A stretch of 64,000 bases of DNA from an uncultured Clostridium sp. (GTDB taxonomy: Bacteria > Bacillota > Clostridia > Lachnospirales > Lachnospiraceae): the NCBI GenBank assembly GCA_900547035.1, contig URFM01000002.1, positions 62,001-126,000 on the forward strand, in the 5' to 3' direction. This document shows positions 52,008 through 60,767 of this stretch, piece by piece. Positions within the stretch are counted from its first letter, which is position 1. The number at the start of each line of letters is the position of its first letter. Both the position numbers and the translations under genes were made by a program. The notes under the pieces were generated by a model. It had not been told where the DNA came from. It saw nothing but the letters and a program-made list of their open reading frames with translations, and did no database searches.

Positions 52008-52994
52008 ATGGACCTAAATAAAATTGACTATGTGATAGCGGTGGCCGACTTGAAAAACATCTCAAAGGCAGCCACGGCCTGCTTCGTATCCCAACCGGCC
52101 CTGACGCGATATATTCAGGGATTAGAGTGGGAACTGGGGCTGAAGCTTTTTGACCGGTCCACAGTACCGGTACAAATGACGGAGGCTGGAGCCCGGTACG
52201 TGGAAAAAATTCGTGAGATTCAAAGAATGCGGGATGAGCTGGATCAGGAAATGAAAGATTTTTACCGCAGAAGCAGACAGCAGATTGTACTTGGGATGTC
52301 CCCTACAAGAAGCTATACCTGGCTGCCCAGAATTCTTCCCGCTTTTCGCGAATTATGTCCTTCTGTGGAGGTCCGGGTGGTGGAAGATAATCTTCAGGAA
52401 CTCCTGCAGATGCTGGAGCGGGAGCAGATCGATATTCTTTTCATGTCAACTATTCCCGATGTGGGAGAGCTTTTGCAGTTCGTAGAGTTGTGCAGGGAGG
52501 AAATGTGCCTGGTAGTCAGCCGTTTCAATCCGCTTTTGGAGCCTCTTTCCCTTCCGGAAAATCAGGCTCGGATTCTCCAGTATATTCCGCCGCAGGTTTT
52601 GACCCAGCTTCCGCTGATTTCCACCAATAAAAGCAATGGAACATACTATCTGGCAAAAAGATTGTTTGACAAATATCATATTTCTCCTACAGCCGTGCTG
52701 GAATTGAAAAATGCCAGTTCCTGCTATCGGATGGCTCCGGAGAGCAATGGCTTTGCTTTTGCACCGGTGTCGGTGATTCTGGAAGAAAAGTTTGGAAGTC
52801 TGCCGTTATTCTGCTCCATGGAGGAAGAAGTAAGTACGCGGCCGCTAGGCTTGGTCTATAAAAAAATGAGAAAGCTTCCGGCGCCTGCAATGGAGTTTAT
52901 AGAGCTGGCACGGAAATTGATCCCCGGATATGTGAGGGAGCATATTCCTCATTTTGAGGTGGCGCAGGATATCGACTATTCGCCGATTCTCTGA
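52008..52994 (+). CDS. LysR-type regulator, probable activator of the YtcJ-AbgT operon
   Basis: A 328-residue LysR regulator. Residues 1-60 form the winged helix (LNKIDYVIAVADLKNISKAATACFVSQPALTRYIQGLEWELG) and the rest is a periplasmic-binding-like effector domain. The start at 52008 follows GAAGGGGG; the frame is open from 51930. Divergent to the amidohydrolase-transporter set, the classic LysR arrangement. The effector is unknown, perhaps the transported amide. Confidence 0.92.
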   Translation: MDLNKIDYVIAVADLKNISKAATACFVSQPALTRYIQGLEWELGLKLFDRSTVPVQMTEAGARYVEKIREIQRMRDELDQEMKDFYRRSRQQIVLGMSPTRSYTWLPRILPAFRELCPSVEVRVVEDNLQELLQMLEREQIDILFMSTIPDVGELLQFVELCREEMCLVVSRFNPLLEPLSLPENQARILQYIPPQVLTQLPLISTNKSNGTYYLAKRLFDKYHISPTAVLELKNASSCYRMAPESNGFAFAPVSVILEEKFGSLPLFCSMEEEVSTRPLGLVYKKMRKLPAPAMEFIELARKLIPGYVREHIPHFEVAQDIDYSPIL

Positions 52995-53011
52995 TCGTCC
53001 GGATTTTATGT

Positions 53012-53040
53012 TTTACAATTTGAATGTTCCGTGCTATAAT
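53012..53040 (+). promoter_or_regulatory. Promoter of the LicC-LicA fusion gene
   Basis: TTTACA (53012-53017) and TATAAT (53035-53040), spacer 17, 56 bases before the start. Confidence 0.7.
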
Positions 53041-53096
53041 GTTCATATCTTATTGAAAAGTATATTTTTTGAACATAAGGAGCGGATTACATCATC

Positions 53097-54983
53097 ATGG
53101 ACCGATATGGACTGATATGCAGGACAATTTTAGAGAATCCGGCTGTGACCCAAAGAGAAATGGCACGGATCCTGGACCTTTCCCTGGGCTCGATCAACAG
53201 CCTGATTAAAGAGTGTACGGCCAGAGGATTGATCGAGGAAGGAAATTCCGGAAAAGAGCGGTGGAAGCTTCTGGATGCAGGGCGCCGTCTGCTTGCGCCT
53301 TACAAGGTGGATGGGGCGGTCATCATAGCGGCAGGATTTGGCTCCCGCTTTGTGCCCCTTACCTTTGAAACGCCCAAGGGTCTTTTGGAGGTATTTGGCG
53401 AGCGGATGATCGAACGTCAGATCCGCCAGCTTCATGAGGCGGGGATCACGGATATTACGATTGTGGTGGGATATCTGAAGGAAAAGTTTGAGTATCTCAT
53501 TGACCGTTTTGGGGTGAAGCTCCTCTACAATCCGGAGTATTCCACTAAAAATACCCTGGCAACGGTCTACCGGGCCAGAAAATTATTTGAAGGCAGAAAT
53601 GTCTACCTGCTGTCCTCGGATAACTGGCTTAGGGAGAATATGTACCATTCCTATGAGTGCGGGGCCTGGTATTCCGCTTCCTTCCAGAAGGGGGAGACCA
53701 GGGAATGGTGCCTGGAATTCAACAAAAAGGGACGGATTACGGATGTGAAGGTGGGGGGAAAAGACAGCTGGGTGATGTATGGCCCGGTGTATTTTTCCAG
53801 GGAATTTTCAGCACGGTTCTTTCCGGTCCTGGAAGCCTGCTATGAGATTCCGGGAACGGAACAGTTCTACTGGGAGCAGGTTTATGTGGATATGCTTTCC
53901 GGCGAGGCCAGACGGAGGCTGGAGCGGGAGAACCCTGCTCTTCTGGAGCGGGCAGAGCGGGAGAGCGGAGTGCCTGCCAGAGAATGGACGCAGATTGAGA
54001 TGGATGTGAACCGCCAGCCGGAAAATCAGGTTTATGAATTTGAGAATCTGGAGGAGCTCAGGGCATTTGACCCCAGGTACCGGAACCATTCGGACAATGA
54101 GGCGATGGCCCTGGTGGCACGGGTATTCCGGGTGCCGGAATCCAGAATCCAGGGTATCCGCTGCCTGAAAGCCGGCATGACCAATCAGTCCTTCTTGTTC
54201 CAGGTGGAGGAGAAACAGTACATCTGCCGGATTCCCGGGCCGGGGACGGAGCTTCTGGTCAACCGTGTCCAGGAGGCGCAGGCCTATGAGGCGGTCCGTC
54301 AGCTGGGAATCACAGAGAACCTAATTTATCTGAATCCGGAAAACGGATATAAGATTGCGGAATATTTCCCGGATTCCCGGAATGTATCCGCAGAAAGCTG
54401 GACGGATATGGAGCGCTTTATGGGGCTAATCCGTACCCTGCATCAGGGTGGCGTCCGGGTTTCCCACCGTTTTGATATGAGGGAGCGGATTGATTTCTAT
54501 GAAACGCTGTGCAAAACCCATGGCGGGGTGCTGTTTGAGGACTACGGACAGGTGAGGGAGCAGATGAACTGGCTGATGGACCGTCTGGATGAGATGGAGC
54601 GGCCTCTTTGTCTTTGCCACATTGATGCCAATGTGGACAACGGCCTGATTCTGCCGGATGGTCGGCTGCGGCTTTTGGACTGGGAGTATGCGGGCATGTG
54701 CGACCCCCTGATTGACGTGGCCATGTGCGCTATTTACTCCTATTACGATGATGAGCAGCTGGACCATCTGCTGGAGCTCTACCTGGGCCGCCGGCCGGAT
54801 GAGAAGGAACGTTTTGTCACCTACGCCTACGCCGCCCTGGGGGGATTCCTCTGGAGTCAGTGGGCGGTTTATAAAAAGGCCCTGGGGCAGGAGTTTGGGG
54901 AGTATACCATCATTATGTATCGGTATGCGAAGCATTATTATAAAAAACTGAGGGCTTCCGTTCAGGATGTACCGGAGAATTAA
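53097..54983 (+). CDS. HTH - LicC cytidylyltransferase - LicA choline kinase fusion
   Basis: A 628-residue three-domain protein. Residues 1-65 form a winged helix (VTQREMARILDLSLGSINSLIKEC). Residues about 72-300 are a sugar-nucleotidyltransferase-like domain with VIIAAGFGSRFVPLTFETPKGLLEV, like LicC, which makes CDP-choline. Residues about 335-615 are a choline-kinase/APH fold with the Brenner motif CHIDANVDN (His508) and LLDWEYAGMCDPLID, like LicA. Together they convert choline to CDP-choline for decoration of surface polymers with phosphocholine. In pneumococcus licA and licC are separate genes. Choline-binding-repeat proteins lie 3-6 kb downstream. The HTH may allow self-regulation or be structural; unknown. 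Confidence 0.87.
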   Translation: MDRYGLICRTILENPAVTQREMARILDLSLGSINSLIKECTARGLIEEGNSGKERWKLLDAGRRLLAPYKVDGAVIIAAGFGSRFVPLTFETPKGLLEVFGERMIERQIRQLHEAGITDITIVVGYLKEKFEYLIDRFGVKLLYNPEYSTKNTLATVYRARKLFEGRNVYLLSSDNWLRENMYHSYECGAWYSASFQKGETREWCLEFNKKGRITDVKVGGKDSWVMYGPVYFSREFSARFFPVLEACYEIPGTEQFYWEQVYVDMLSGEARRRLERENPALLERAERESGVPAREWTQIEMDVNRQPENQVYEFENLEELRAFDPRYRNHSDNEAMALVARVFRVPESRIQGIRCLKAGMTNQSFLFQVEEKQYICRIPGPGTELLVNRVQEAQAYEAVRQLGITENLIYLNPENGYKIAEYFPDSRNVSAESWTDMERFMGLIRTLHQGGVRVSHRFDMRERIDFYETLCKTHGGVLFEDYGQVREQMNWLMDRLDEMERPLCLCHIDANVDNGLILPDGRLRLLDWEYAGMCDPLIDVAMCAIYSYYDDEQLDHLLELYLGRRPDEKERFVTYAYAALGGFLWSQWAVYKKALGQEFGEYTIIMYRYAKHYYKKLRASVQDVPEN

Positions 54984-55156
54984 TTATAGGGTTGCAAAGG
55001 GATGGGAGGCCGATTCCCAGAGGAGGAAAAACGGTAAGCTATTGACAAAAAGTTATGTGGGTTCAAACTTTGTTTCATTATACAAATGTAAAAAGATTCT
55101 CTAATATAACAATTGACAGTTGAAAATTATGCAATATGCATAAAGGAGAATGGAAA

Positions 55157-56521
55157 ATGAAACAATTGAAAGAGCTTGCCGAATTTATTGAAAAATTCTG
55201 TTTGGAGGATGCCGGGGAGGAGGTCCTGAAAGCTGCGAAATACTGTATTCTGGATACGGTAGGCCAGGCTCTGGGAGCAAGGGACAACTCTATGCTTAAG
55301 GAAATTGAAGAAGTTTATTCTGCTTATGATGGAGAGTGCAGTGGAAGACAAGTGTCCCTTTGGGGGAGCGGAAAACAGGCCCCATTGAGAAGGGCTGTGT
55401 TTTTAAATGGTATGATGGGGCATATTCTGGAATTGGATGATGTCCATACAAATTCCAAGACTCATATTGGTACGGTGGTAATTCCGGCAGCCTGGGGGAT
55501 GGCTGAATATTTGGGAAAAAGCGGAAAGGAGCTTTTGGAAGCAGTAATTTGCGGATATGAAGTGATGGCAAGAATTGGAATGGGCTTTGGGGTTTCCAGC
55601 CACCGGAATAAGGGATGGCACGCAACAGGAACAGCGGGAAGCTTTGGAGCTGCAGCCGCTTGTGGGAAACTTTTAGGCTTTTCCGCAGATCAGATTATGG
55701 GCGCCTTTGGACTGGCCGGAACTCAGGCTGGGTCTACATGGGCTTTCTTAAGCGATGGAGCTACCAATAAAATTCTCCATCCGGGCAGAGCGACGGTGAA
55801 TGGTCTGGAGTCCTGTCTGCTGGTCCTTGGAGGGATGAGAGGATCATTCCATATTTTGGATGCAGAGGACGGAGGGATATTTCCGATGATGTCAGATGAA
55901 TATGATTATTCCCTTGTAAGTGCCGGACTTGGACAGATATATGAAATACAGAAAATGGACAAAAAGCCGTATCCTTGCTGCAGAAGTACCCACTGCGCCA
56001 TTGACGCTGGCATTAAGCTGCGGGAAAAAGAGCAGATTCACTGGGAAGATATTGAAAAGGTGGAGGTAAAAACATACCTGGTAGGGCTGAAGCAGTGCGG
56101 CCTTTCCGAGAGCAGCCTGGAGCCAAAGCTTCCCACAGAGGCAAAATTCTCTACCCCCTATACCTCGGCCTGTGCCTTGATGTATGGAGCAGTGGGACTG
56201 AAAGATTTTGAGCCGGAATCGATTGCAAGAGGCGAGGTCAGAACGCTGATGAGAAAAATCAAGGTAGTGGAGGATGCGCGTTTTACCGAACAGTATCCAT
56301 CCCATTGGGGCTGCCGTATGGATGTCTTTTTGAAGGATGGAACAGTCGTCGGTGAAGAAATCGGAGATGCCTCAGGCAGTGTGGATTCTCCGCTTACAGA
56401 CCGGCAAATTTTAGCAAAGATTCGTTCCTGCTGCAGCGGGTATGACGCAGGTTGGCTTGAAGATGTGTTTACGCAGATTTTAAATCTGGAAAATGTATAT
56501 AAACTTCCCGTTCTGGCATAA
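55157..56521 (+). CDS. MmgE/PrpD family protein
   Basis: A 454-residue protein of the MmgE/PrpD family, which includes 2-methylcitrate dehydratase and cis-aconitate decarboxylase. Recognisable parts are the N-terminal AKYCILDTVGQALGARD, NGMMGHILELDDVH, GYEVMARIGMGF, HATGTAGSFGAAAACGKLLG and KPYPCCRSTHCAIDA. AAAGGAGAATGG sets the start at 55157. No prpC or prpB genes are nearby, so the substrate is open; a LysR regulator follows 37 bases downstream and may control it. Confidence 0.92.
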   Translation: MKQLKELAEFIEKFCLEDAGEEVLKAAKYCILDTVGQALGARDNSMLKEIEEVYSAYDGECSGRQVSLWGSGKQAPLRRAVFLNGMMGHILELDDVHTNSKTHIGTVVIPAAWGMAEYLGKSGKELLEAVICGYEVMARIGMGFGVSSHRNKGWHATGTAGSFGAAAACGKLLGFSADQIMGAFGLAGTQAGSTWAFLSDGATNKILHPGRATVNGLESCLLVLGGMRGSFHILDAEDGGIFPMMSDEYDYSLVSAGLGQIYEIQKMDKKPYPCCRSTHCAIDAGIKLREKEQIHWEDIEKVEVKTYLVGLKQCGLSESSLEPKLPTEAKFSTPYTSACALMYGAVGLKDFEPESIARGEVRTLMRKIKVVEDARFTEQYPSHWGCRMDVFLKDGTVVGEEIGDASGSVDSPLTDRQILAKIRSCCSGYDAGWLEDVFTQILNLENVYKLPVLA

Positions 56522-56558
56522 AGGATTTGAATAGAGGGAGTTTTGAGGAGTCAATAGA

Positions 56559-57497
56559 ATGAATAAAAGTGACCTGGAGAAGATTATAGCGATTGCGGAA
56601 GAGGGAAGCATGGCCCGGGCAGCCCAGAAACTTTATATTACTCAGCCGGCCCTCAGCAAATGCCTGACAAAGGTGGAGGATTCCCTGGGAGAGGCATTGT
56701 TTGTCAGAAGGCCCAACGGAATGATCCCTACGTACGCCGGGGAGTGCCTTGTAAGGAAGGCGTACCAGATTATGAAGCTATATGACGATGTGGAAATGGA
56801 GTTTTGCGAGCTGAATCAGATGCACAGAGGCGTTCTCCGCCTCGGAACAGCAGAACGTCTGGGCGCTTTAGTGCTTCCTGAACTGCTTTTGAACTTTAAA
56901 AGGCAGTACCCGAATATAAAAATTGAAATTGTGGAAGAAAACAGCATGGATCTGGAAGAAAAACTTCTGATTGGAGCTTTGGAAATCGCGATTCTTTGTC
57001 TGCCGCTGAAAAATGCAAATGTAAGCTATCAGGTGTTTTACGAAGACCCGATTTATGTGGCGCTTCCCAGCGGCCATCCTTTGAATGACCGTGCTTATCA
57101 AAAGGAGGGCAGCGGGGAAAAGTACCTGGATTTGGAAAAATTAAGAGGGGAAGAATTCATTCTGACCAGACATGTAAAGAAAACCAGAATGGCGGCGGAC
57201 CGGATTCTTGCGAATTTGGGCAATGATTATGAAGTAATGATGGAATCGGCCAATATTGAAACGGTAATCCGTCTGGTGGCCAGCGGATTGGGAATTTCAT
57301 TGATTCCCAGCATATTCGCCAGAACCTATAAAACAGGTGATAAAATCAAGTATTATCGGATTGAAGAGCGTTATCATCCTGTATGGCAGTGGGCGGTCAT
57401 CTATGCGGACAGCATCGAGAATTTGACGCGTCCGTCAAAGGAATTATACCGGATTCTCTGTGAAAAGGGCTGTCAGCTGCCTAATTATATAGAATAA
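56559..57497 (+). CDS. LysR-type regulator
   Basis: A 312-residue LysR protein with the winged helix MNKSDLEKIIAIAEEGSMAR and TQPALSKCLTKVEDSLGEALF, followed by an effector domain (about 90-300) with LRLGTAERLGALVLPELLL. It follows the MmgE/PrpD gene in the same direction rather than divergently, and could be co-transcribed with it. The target is unknown. Weak ribosome binding site (GAGGAGTC). Confidence 0.92.
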   Translation: MNKSDLEKIIAIAEEGSMARAAQKLYITQPALSKCLTKVEDSLGEALFVRRPNGMIPTYAGECLVRKAYQIMKLYDDVEMEFCELNQMHRGVLRLGTAERLGALVLPELLLNFKRQYPNIKIEIVEENSMDLEEKLLIGALEIAILCLPLKNANVSYQVFYEDPIYVALPSGHPLNDRAYQKEGSGEKYLDLEKLRGEEFILTRHVKKTRMAADRILANLGNDYEVMMESANIETVIRLVASGLGISLIPSIFARTYKTGDKIKYYRIEERYHPVWQWAVIYADSIENLTRPSKELYRILCEKGCQLPNYIE

Positions 57498-57608
57498 TTT
57501 GGGGAACAATTCAGAATGGCTCACACCCCGAGGGCACCTGGTCTTTTTGACAGGCCTGAATTGTTACGAAAATTGTAATAAAAATGTTACGCATTCGTTC
57601 ATGCGCTG

Positions 57609-57617
57609 TGATATAAT
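57609..57617 (+). promoter_or_regulatory. Extended -10 promoter before the choline-binding protein gene
   Basis: TG-A-TATAAT with TATAAT at 57612-57617. Transcription would start near 57624, giving a leader of about 195 bases that contains the two large palindromes at 57643-57751. A repeat-module remnant, CCTGAATTGTTACGAA, lies upstream at 57555-57570. Confidence 0.55.
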
Positions 57618-57642
57618 GTTCGTGTTGGCAATGAGCAGTGCG

Positions 57643-57751
57643 GGCATAAAGACAGGGGAGCCGGCGTTGTGCCCGCACAAAAGCCGGCTCCCCTGTCTTT
57701 ATGCCTATAGGGCGAAGCCCGCGAGCCCGGGGCCGGAGCCGGCCCCGGGCT
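57643..57751. repeat. Two strong perfect palindromes in a leader region
   Basis: Arms at 57643-57665 and 57683-57705 are perfectly complementary over 23 bases, with a 17-base loop that itself has TTGTGC/CACAA pairing. GTGCGGGC and GCCCGCAC (57639-57646 and 57671-57678) could form a competing stem. A second palindrome, 57724-57736 with 57739-57751, is perfect over 13 bases around AG and is almost pure GC. No T-run follows either. The whole 57498-57818 gap holds only these, the promoter and the repeat remnant. Confidence 0.8.
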
Positions 57752-57818
57752 GCCCTGCGGAACCATTTCGTGGGCCCCTACGTGTCTTAAAGTACAAAAT
57801 GGAGGAGGGATTGTTGGG

Positions 57819-58847
57819 ATGTTACGCGGAAAATATCGGAGATATCTGGCTGCGGCAGCTCTGATCGGCGCATTGTCGCTGGGAACTGCGTTTACGGCAT
57901 ATGCAGATGGATGGGACAAGTCAAACGGACAGTGGGTTTATATGGAAAACGGGGCGGCCAAGAAGGGATGGATCCAGACCAGTGACGGCTATTATTATAT
58001 GGATCTGTCCACCGGTTATATGTGTACTGGTTTTCAGCAGATTAATGGGACCTGGTACTTTTTTAAGCCAAGCGGCCTTATGGCCACTGGCTGGGTGAAT
58101 ACGGACAACAAGTGGTATTACATGATGAACGATGGAGCCATGGTAACCGGTTGGCTGAAGATTGATAAGGGCAATGGAGATGTTTCCTACTACTATATGA
58201 GGGGCGGCGGCGATATGGCTACCGGCTGGCGGGAGATGGATGGCGCCTGGTATTATTTCCAGAGCAATGGGAAATGCGTGGTCAACGCCTGGGCTCAGAT
58301 TAAAGACCAGTGGTTTCTGTTCGGGGAAGACGGTAAAATGAAAACCGGATGGAATAAGATTAACGACGACTACTATTATCTGGATACCGACGGTCACATG
58401 CTGACCGGCTGGCTTACAGACAGCAATGGAAGCAAATATTATATGGACGCTGCCGGCAAGATGTCGGTGGGATGGGAGCAGATTGATAACAGCTGGTACT
58501 ATTTTAATGATAACGGCCATATGCTGACCGGCTGGATTCTGGTTTCCGGAAAGTATTATTATCTGGATCCTTCTACGGGCAAGATGGCGGCAGGTACTAC
58601 TCTGACCATCGATGGCTCCTCCTACACCTTTGATTCCAGCGGCGTTTGCCAGAATGCCGGGGGAGTGACAGCTCAGAGTCCGGGAACAAGTTCTACAAAC
58701 AACAATAACACCAGCAATTATGGACCGGGAGTATCCGGTTCCGGTTCATCTTCCAGCCAGTCGCCTTCCAGTTCTACAAGCGGCAGCACCAGCAAGGAGA
58801 CAGCCTCCCAGGGTCTGCAGCCAGGGCTGACCGATGGACCGGGCTGA
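57819..58847 (+). CDS. Secreted choline-binding-repeat (cell-wall binding) protein
   Basis: A 342-residue exported protein: signal peptide (residues 1-29, cleavage after TAYA), then about eleven CW_binding_1 repeats of the form GWxxxxGxWYYxxxxGxMxTG from residue 30 to about 275, and a Ser/Thr/Gly-rich tail with a GPGV motif and ending DGPG. It has no enzymatic domain, so the repeats are the protein. They are expected to bind phosphocholine on wall or membrane polymers. ATG preceded by GGAGGAGGG. The next gene's 5' end overlaps the 3' end in another frame region, with 16 bases between stop and start. Confidence 0.9.
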   Translation: MLRGKYRRYLAAAALIGALSLGTAFTAYADGWDKSNGQWVYMENGAAKKGWIQTSDGYYYMDLSTGYMCTGFQQINGTWYFFKPSGLMATGWVNTDNKWYYMMNDGAMVTGWLKIDKGNGDVSYYYMRGGGDMATGWREMDGAWYYFQSNGKCVVNAWAQIKDQWFLFGEDGKMKTGWNKINDDYYYLDTDGHMLTGWLTDSNGSKYYMDAAGKMSVGWEQIDNSWYYFNDNGHMLTGWILVSGKYYYLDPSTGKMAAGTTLTIDGSSYTFDSSGVCQNAGGVTAQSPGTSSTNNNNTSNYGPGVSGSGSSSSQSPSSSTSGSTSKETASQGLQPGLTDGPG

Positions 58848-58863
58848 GAAAAGAGAGGATTAT

Positions 58864-60705
58864 ATGAGACATAAGATACGTTGCAGAACGGTCTTCTGCG
58901 GAGGGGCGTTGGTCCGCCGCAGAGCTGCGGCAGCCGGTTTGGCGGCAGTGCTGTCCGCTATGGCGCCGGTTACGGCCTGGGCGGCAGGGCCTGGGGAAAC
59001 GGGAGCAGCAAGCACATCCGGGGGGCCGGGGGTGGTAAACGTTGGAGGAAGCACATCACAGTCCGGCAGCTCTGCAAGCGGCAGCCAGACGGGAAGCAGT
59101 ACCTCGGATACCTCTTGGGAATACTCGGGAGGGGCCTACCGCATGCCGGACGGATCCGCCATTACCAATGTTATAGCCAGGGGAATCGATGTATCCCGGT
59201 GGCAGGGAGACATTGACTGGAGCCAGGTGGCGGCGGATGATGTTTCCTTTGTGATGCTTGGAACCAGGTCCAGAGGCGCGGTGGATCCTTATTTTCATCA
59301 AAACATCCAGGCGGCCCACGCCGCAGGGGTGAAGGTGGGCGTCTACATCTATTCCCTTGCCACTACTACGGATATGGCGGTCCAGGAGGCGGATTTTGTA
59401 CTGGACCTGATCAAAGACTATCCGGTATCCTACCCGGTGGCCTTTGATATGGAGGACGACGCCCAGGGTGTGCTGTCCAAGGATGAGCTGGCGGCCATCG
59501 CCAACGCCTTCTGCCAGAGAATTTCCGATGCGGGTTATTATCCTATCATTTATGCCAATGAGAACTGGCTTAACAATAAGCTGGACATGTCTAAGATGGA
59601 TTATCCCGTATGGGTAGCCCGGTATTCTGCGAGACCTTCCTACTCCAATCCGGTGATGTGGCAGGCGACCAATACCGGCTCCATCAATGGAATCAGCGGG
59701 AACGTGGACATCGATTTCCAGTTCAGCGACTTCACCTCCGTGATTCCGGCCAATACCTGGAGAACAATCGGAGGGAATACATACTATTATCAGAATTATG
59801 CCATGCAGAAGGACGCCTGGATCAACGATGGGGAGGGCTGGTATTACATGGGGTCCGACGGTCTGGCGGAAACCGGCTGGCTGACGGAGAGCGGAGAGCT
59901 TTATTATTTGGATGAATCCACCGGTCAAATGCAGTACGGCTGGAAGGACCGGGACGGCTCCTGGTATTATCTGGGAAGCTCCGGAGCGGCGGACAAAGGC
60001 TGGGTCCAGGATGGACAACTCTGGTATTATACGAACCCCAGCACCGGGGTAATGCAGACTGGCTGGATTGAGGACAATGGAAACCGGTATTTCCTGGAAT
60101 CCAATGGAAGAATGGCAGTGGGTTGGACCAGCCAGGATGGAAAATGGTACTATTTAAGCGCCAGCGGAGCGCTTGCCAAGGGCTGGATTGACGATGGCGG
60201 GGTTTGGTACTACTCCGACAGCCAAGGCGTGATGCAGACTGGCTGGATTACCGTGGGAGGAAGCCGCTATTTCCTGAGAGGAAACGGTTCCATGGCTACG
60301 GGCTGGAGAGAGATGGACGGAGGCTGGTATTACTTCAATGGCCAGGGCCAGATGGTGACGGACTGGGAGCAGGTTAACGGACAGTGGTACTACTTTAACA
60401 GCTCAGGCGTGATGCAGACCGGTCTGATCAATGTCAATGGGGTGAATTATTATTTAGACCCTGCGGACGGCTTTATGTACGCCAATACAACGGTCACTGT
60501 GGACGGAGTGTCATACAATGCGGATGGAAGCGGCGCCCTGAGCCAGGTTCAGCAGCCGGACGCACAGCAGACAGAGGGCTCTCAGAACGGCAGTCAGACG
60601 GCTGAAACGCAGCAGACACAGAGCCAGCAGACCCAGGAGAGCGGCTCTGCTCCGGGACCGGTAATTATAGAAGGCGTCAACGGCGGACCGGGAGTTACAG
60701 GATAG
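58864..60705 (+). CDS. GH25 lysozyme with choline-binding repeats
   Basis: A 613-residue secreted enzyme. A signal peptide with a basic start (MRHKIRCRTVF) runs to about residue 41, then a Ser/Gly-rich linker with a GPGV motif. The GH25 muramidase domain spans about 103-295, with catalytic residues in GIDVSRWQG (Asp109) and FDMEDD (Asp195, Glu197). About twelve CW_binding_1 repeats follow to residue 540, then a Gln/Ser-rich tail ending in a second GPGV. GAGAGGATT precedes the ATG at 58864; an earlier start at 58834 lies inside the previous gene. It should cleave peptidoglycan of the cell itself or of others while docked on phosphocholine. Confidence 0.94.
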   Translation: MRHKIRCRTVFCGGALVRRRAAAAGLAAVLSAMAPVTAWAAGPGETGAASTSGGPGVVNVGGSTSQSGSSASGSQTGSSTSDTSWEYSGGAYRMPDGSAITNVIARGIDVSRWQGDIDWSQVAADDVSFVMLGTRSRGAVDPYFHQNIQAAHAAGVKVGVYIYSLATTTDMAVQEADFVLDLIKDYPVSYPVAFDMEDDAQGVLSKDELAAIANAFCQRISDAGYYPIIYANENWLNNKLDMSKMDYPVWVARYSARPSYSNPVMWQATNTGSINGISGNVDIDFQFSDFTSVIPANTWRTIGGNTYYYQNYAMQKDAWINDGEGWYYMGSDGLAETGWLTESGELYYLDESTGQMQYGWKDRDGSWYYLGSSGAADKGWVQDGQLWYYTNPSTGVMQTGWIEDNGNRYFLESNGRMAVGWTSQDGKWYYLSASGALAKGWIDDGGVWYYSDSQGVMQTGWITVGGSRYFLRGNGSMATGWREMDGGWYYFNGQGQMVTDWEQVNGQWYYFNSSGVMQTGLINVNGVNYYLDPADGFMYANTTVTVDGVSYNADGSGALSQVQQPDAQQTEGSQNGSQTAETQQTQSQQTQESGSAPGPVIIEGVNGGPGVTG

Positions 60706-60767
60706 CGGTTCATGTTTCTTCAAAATCCCTCATATAATGAAGAGAGAGGGAAACAGGAGAAGCGGAT

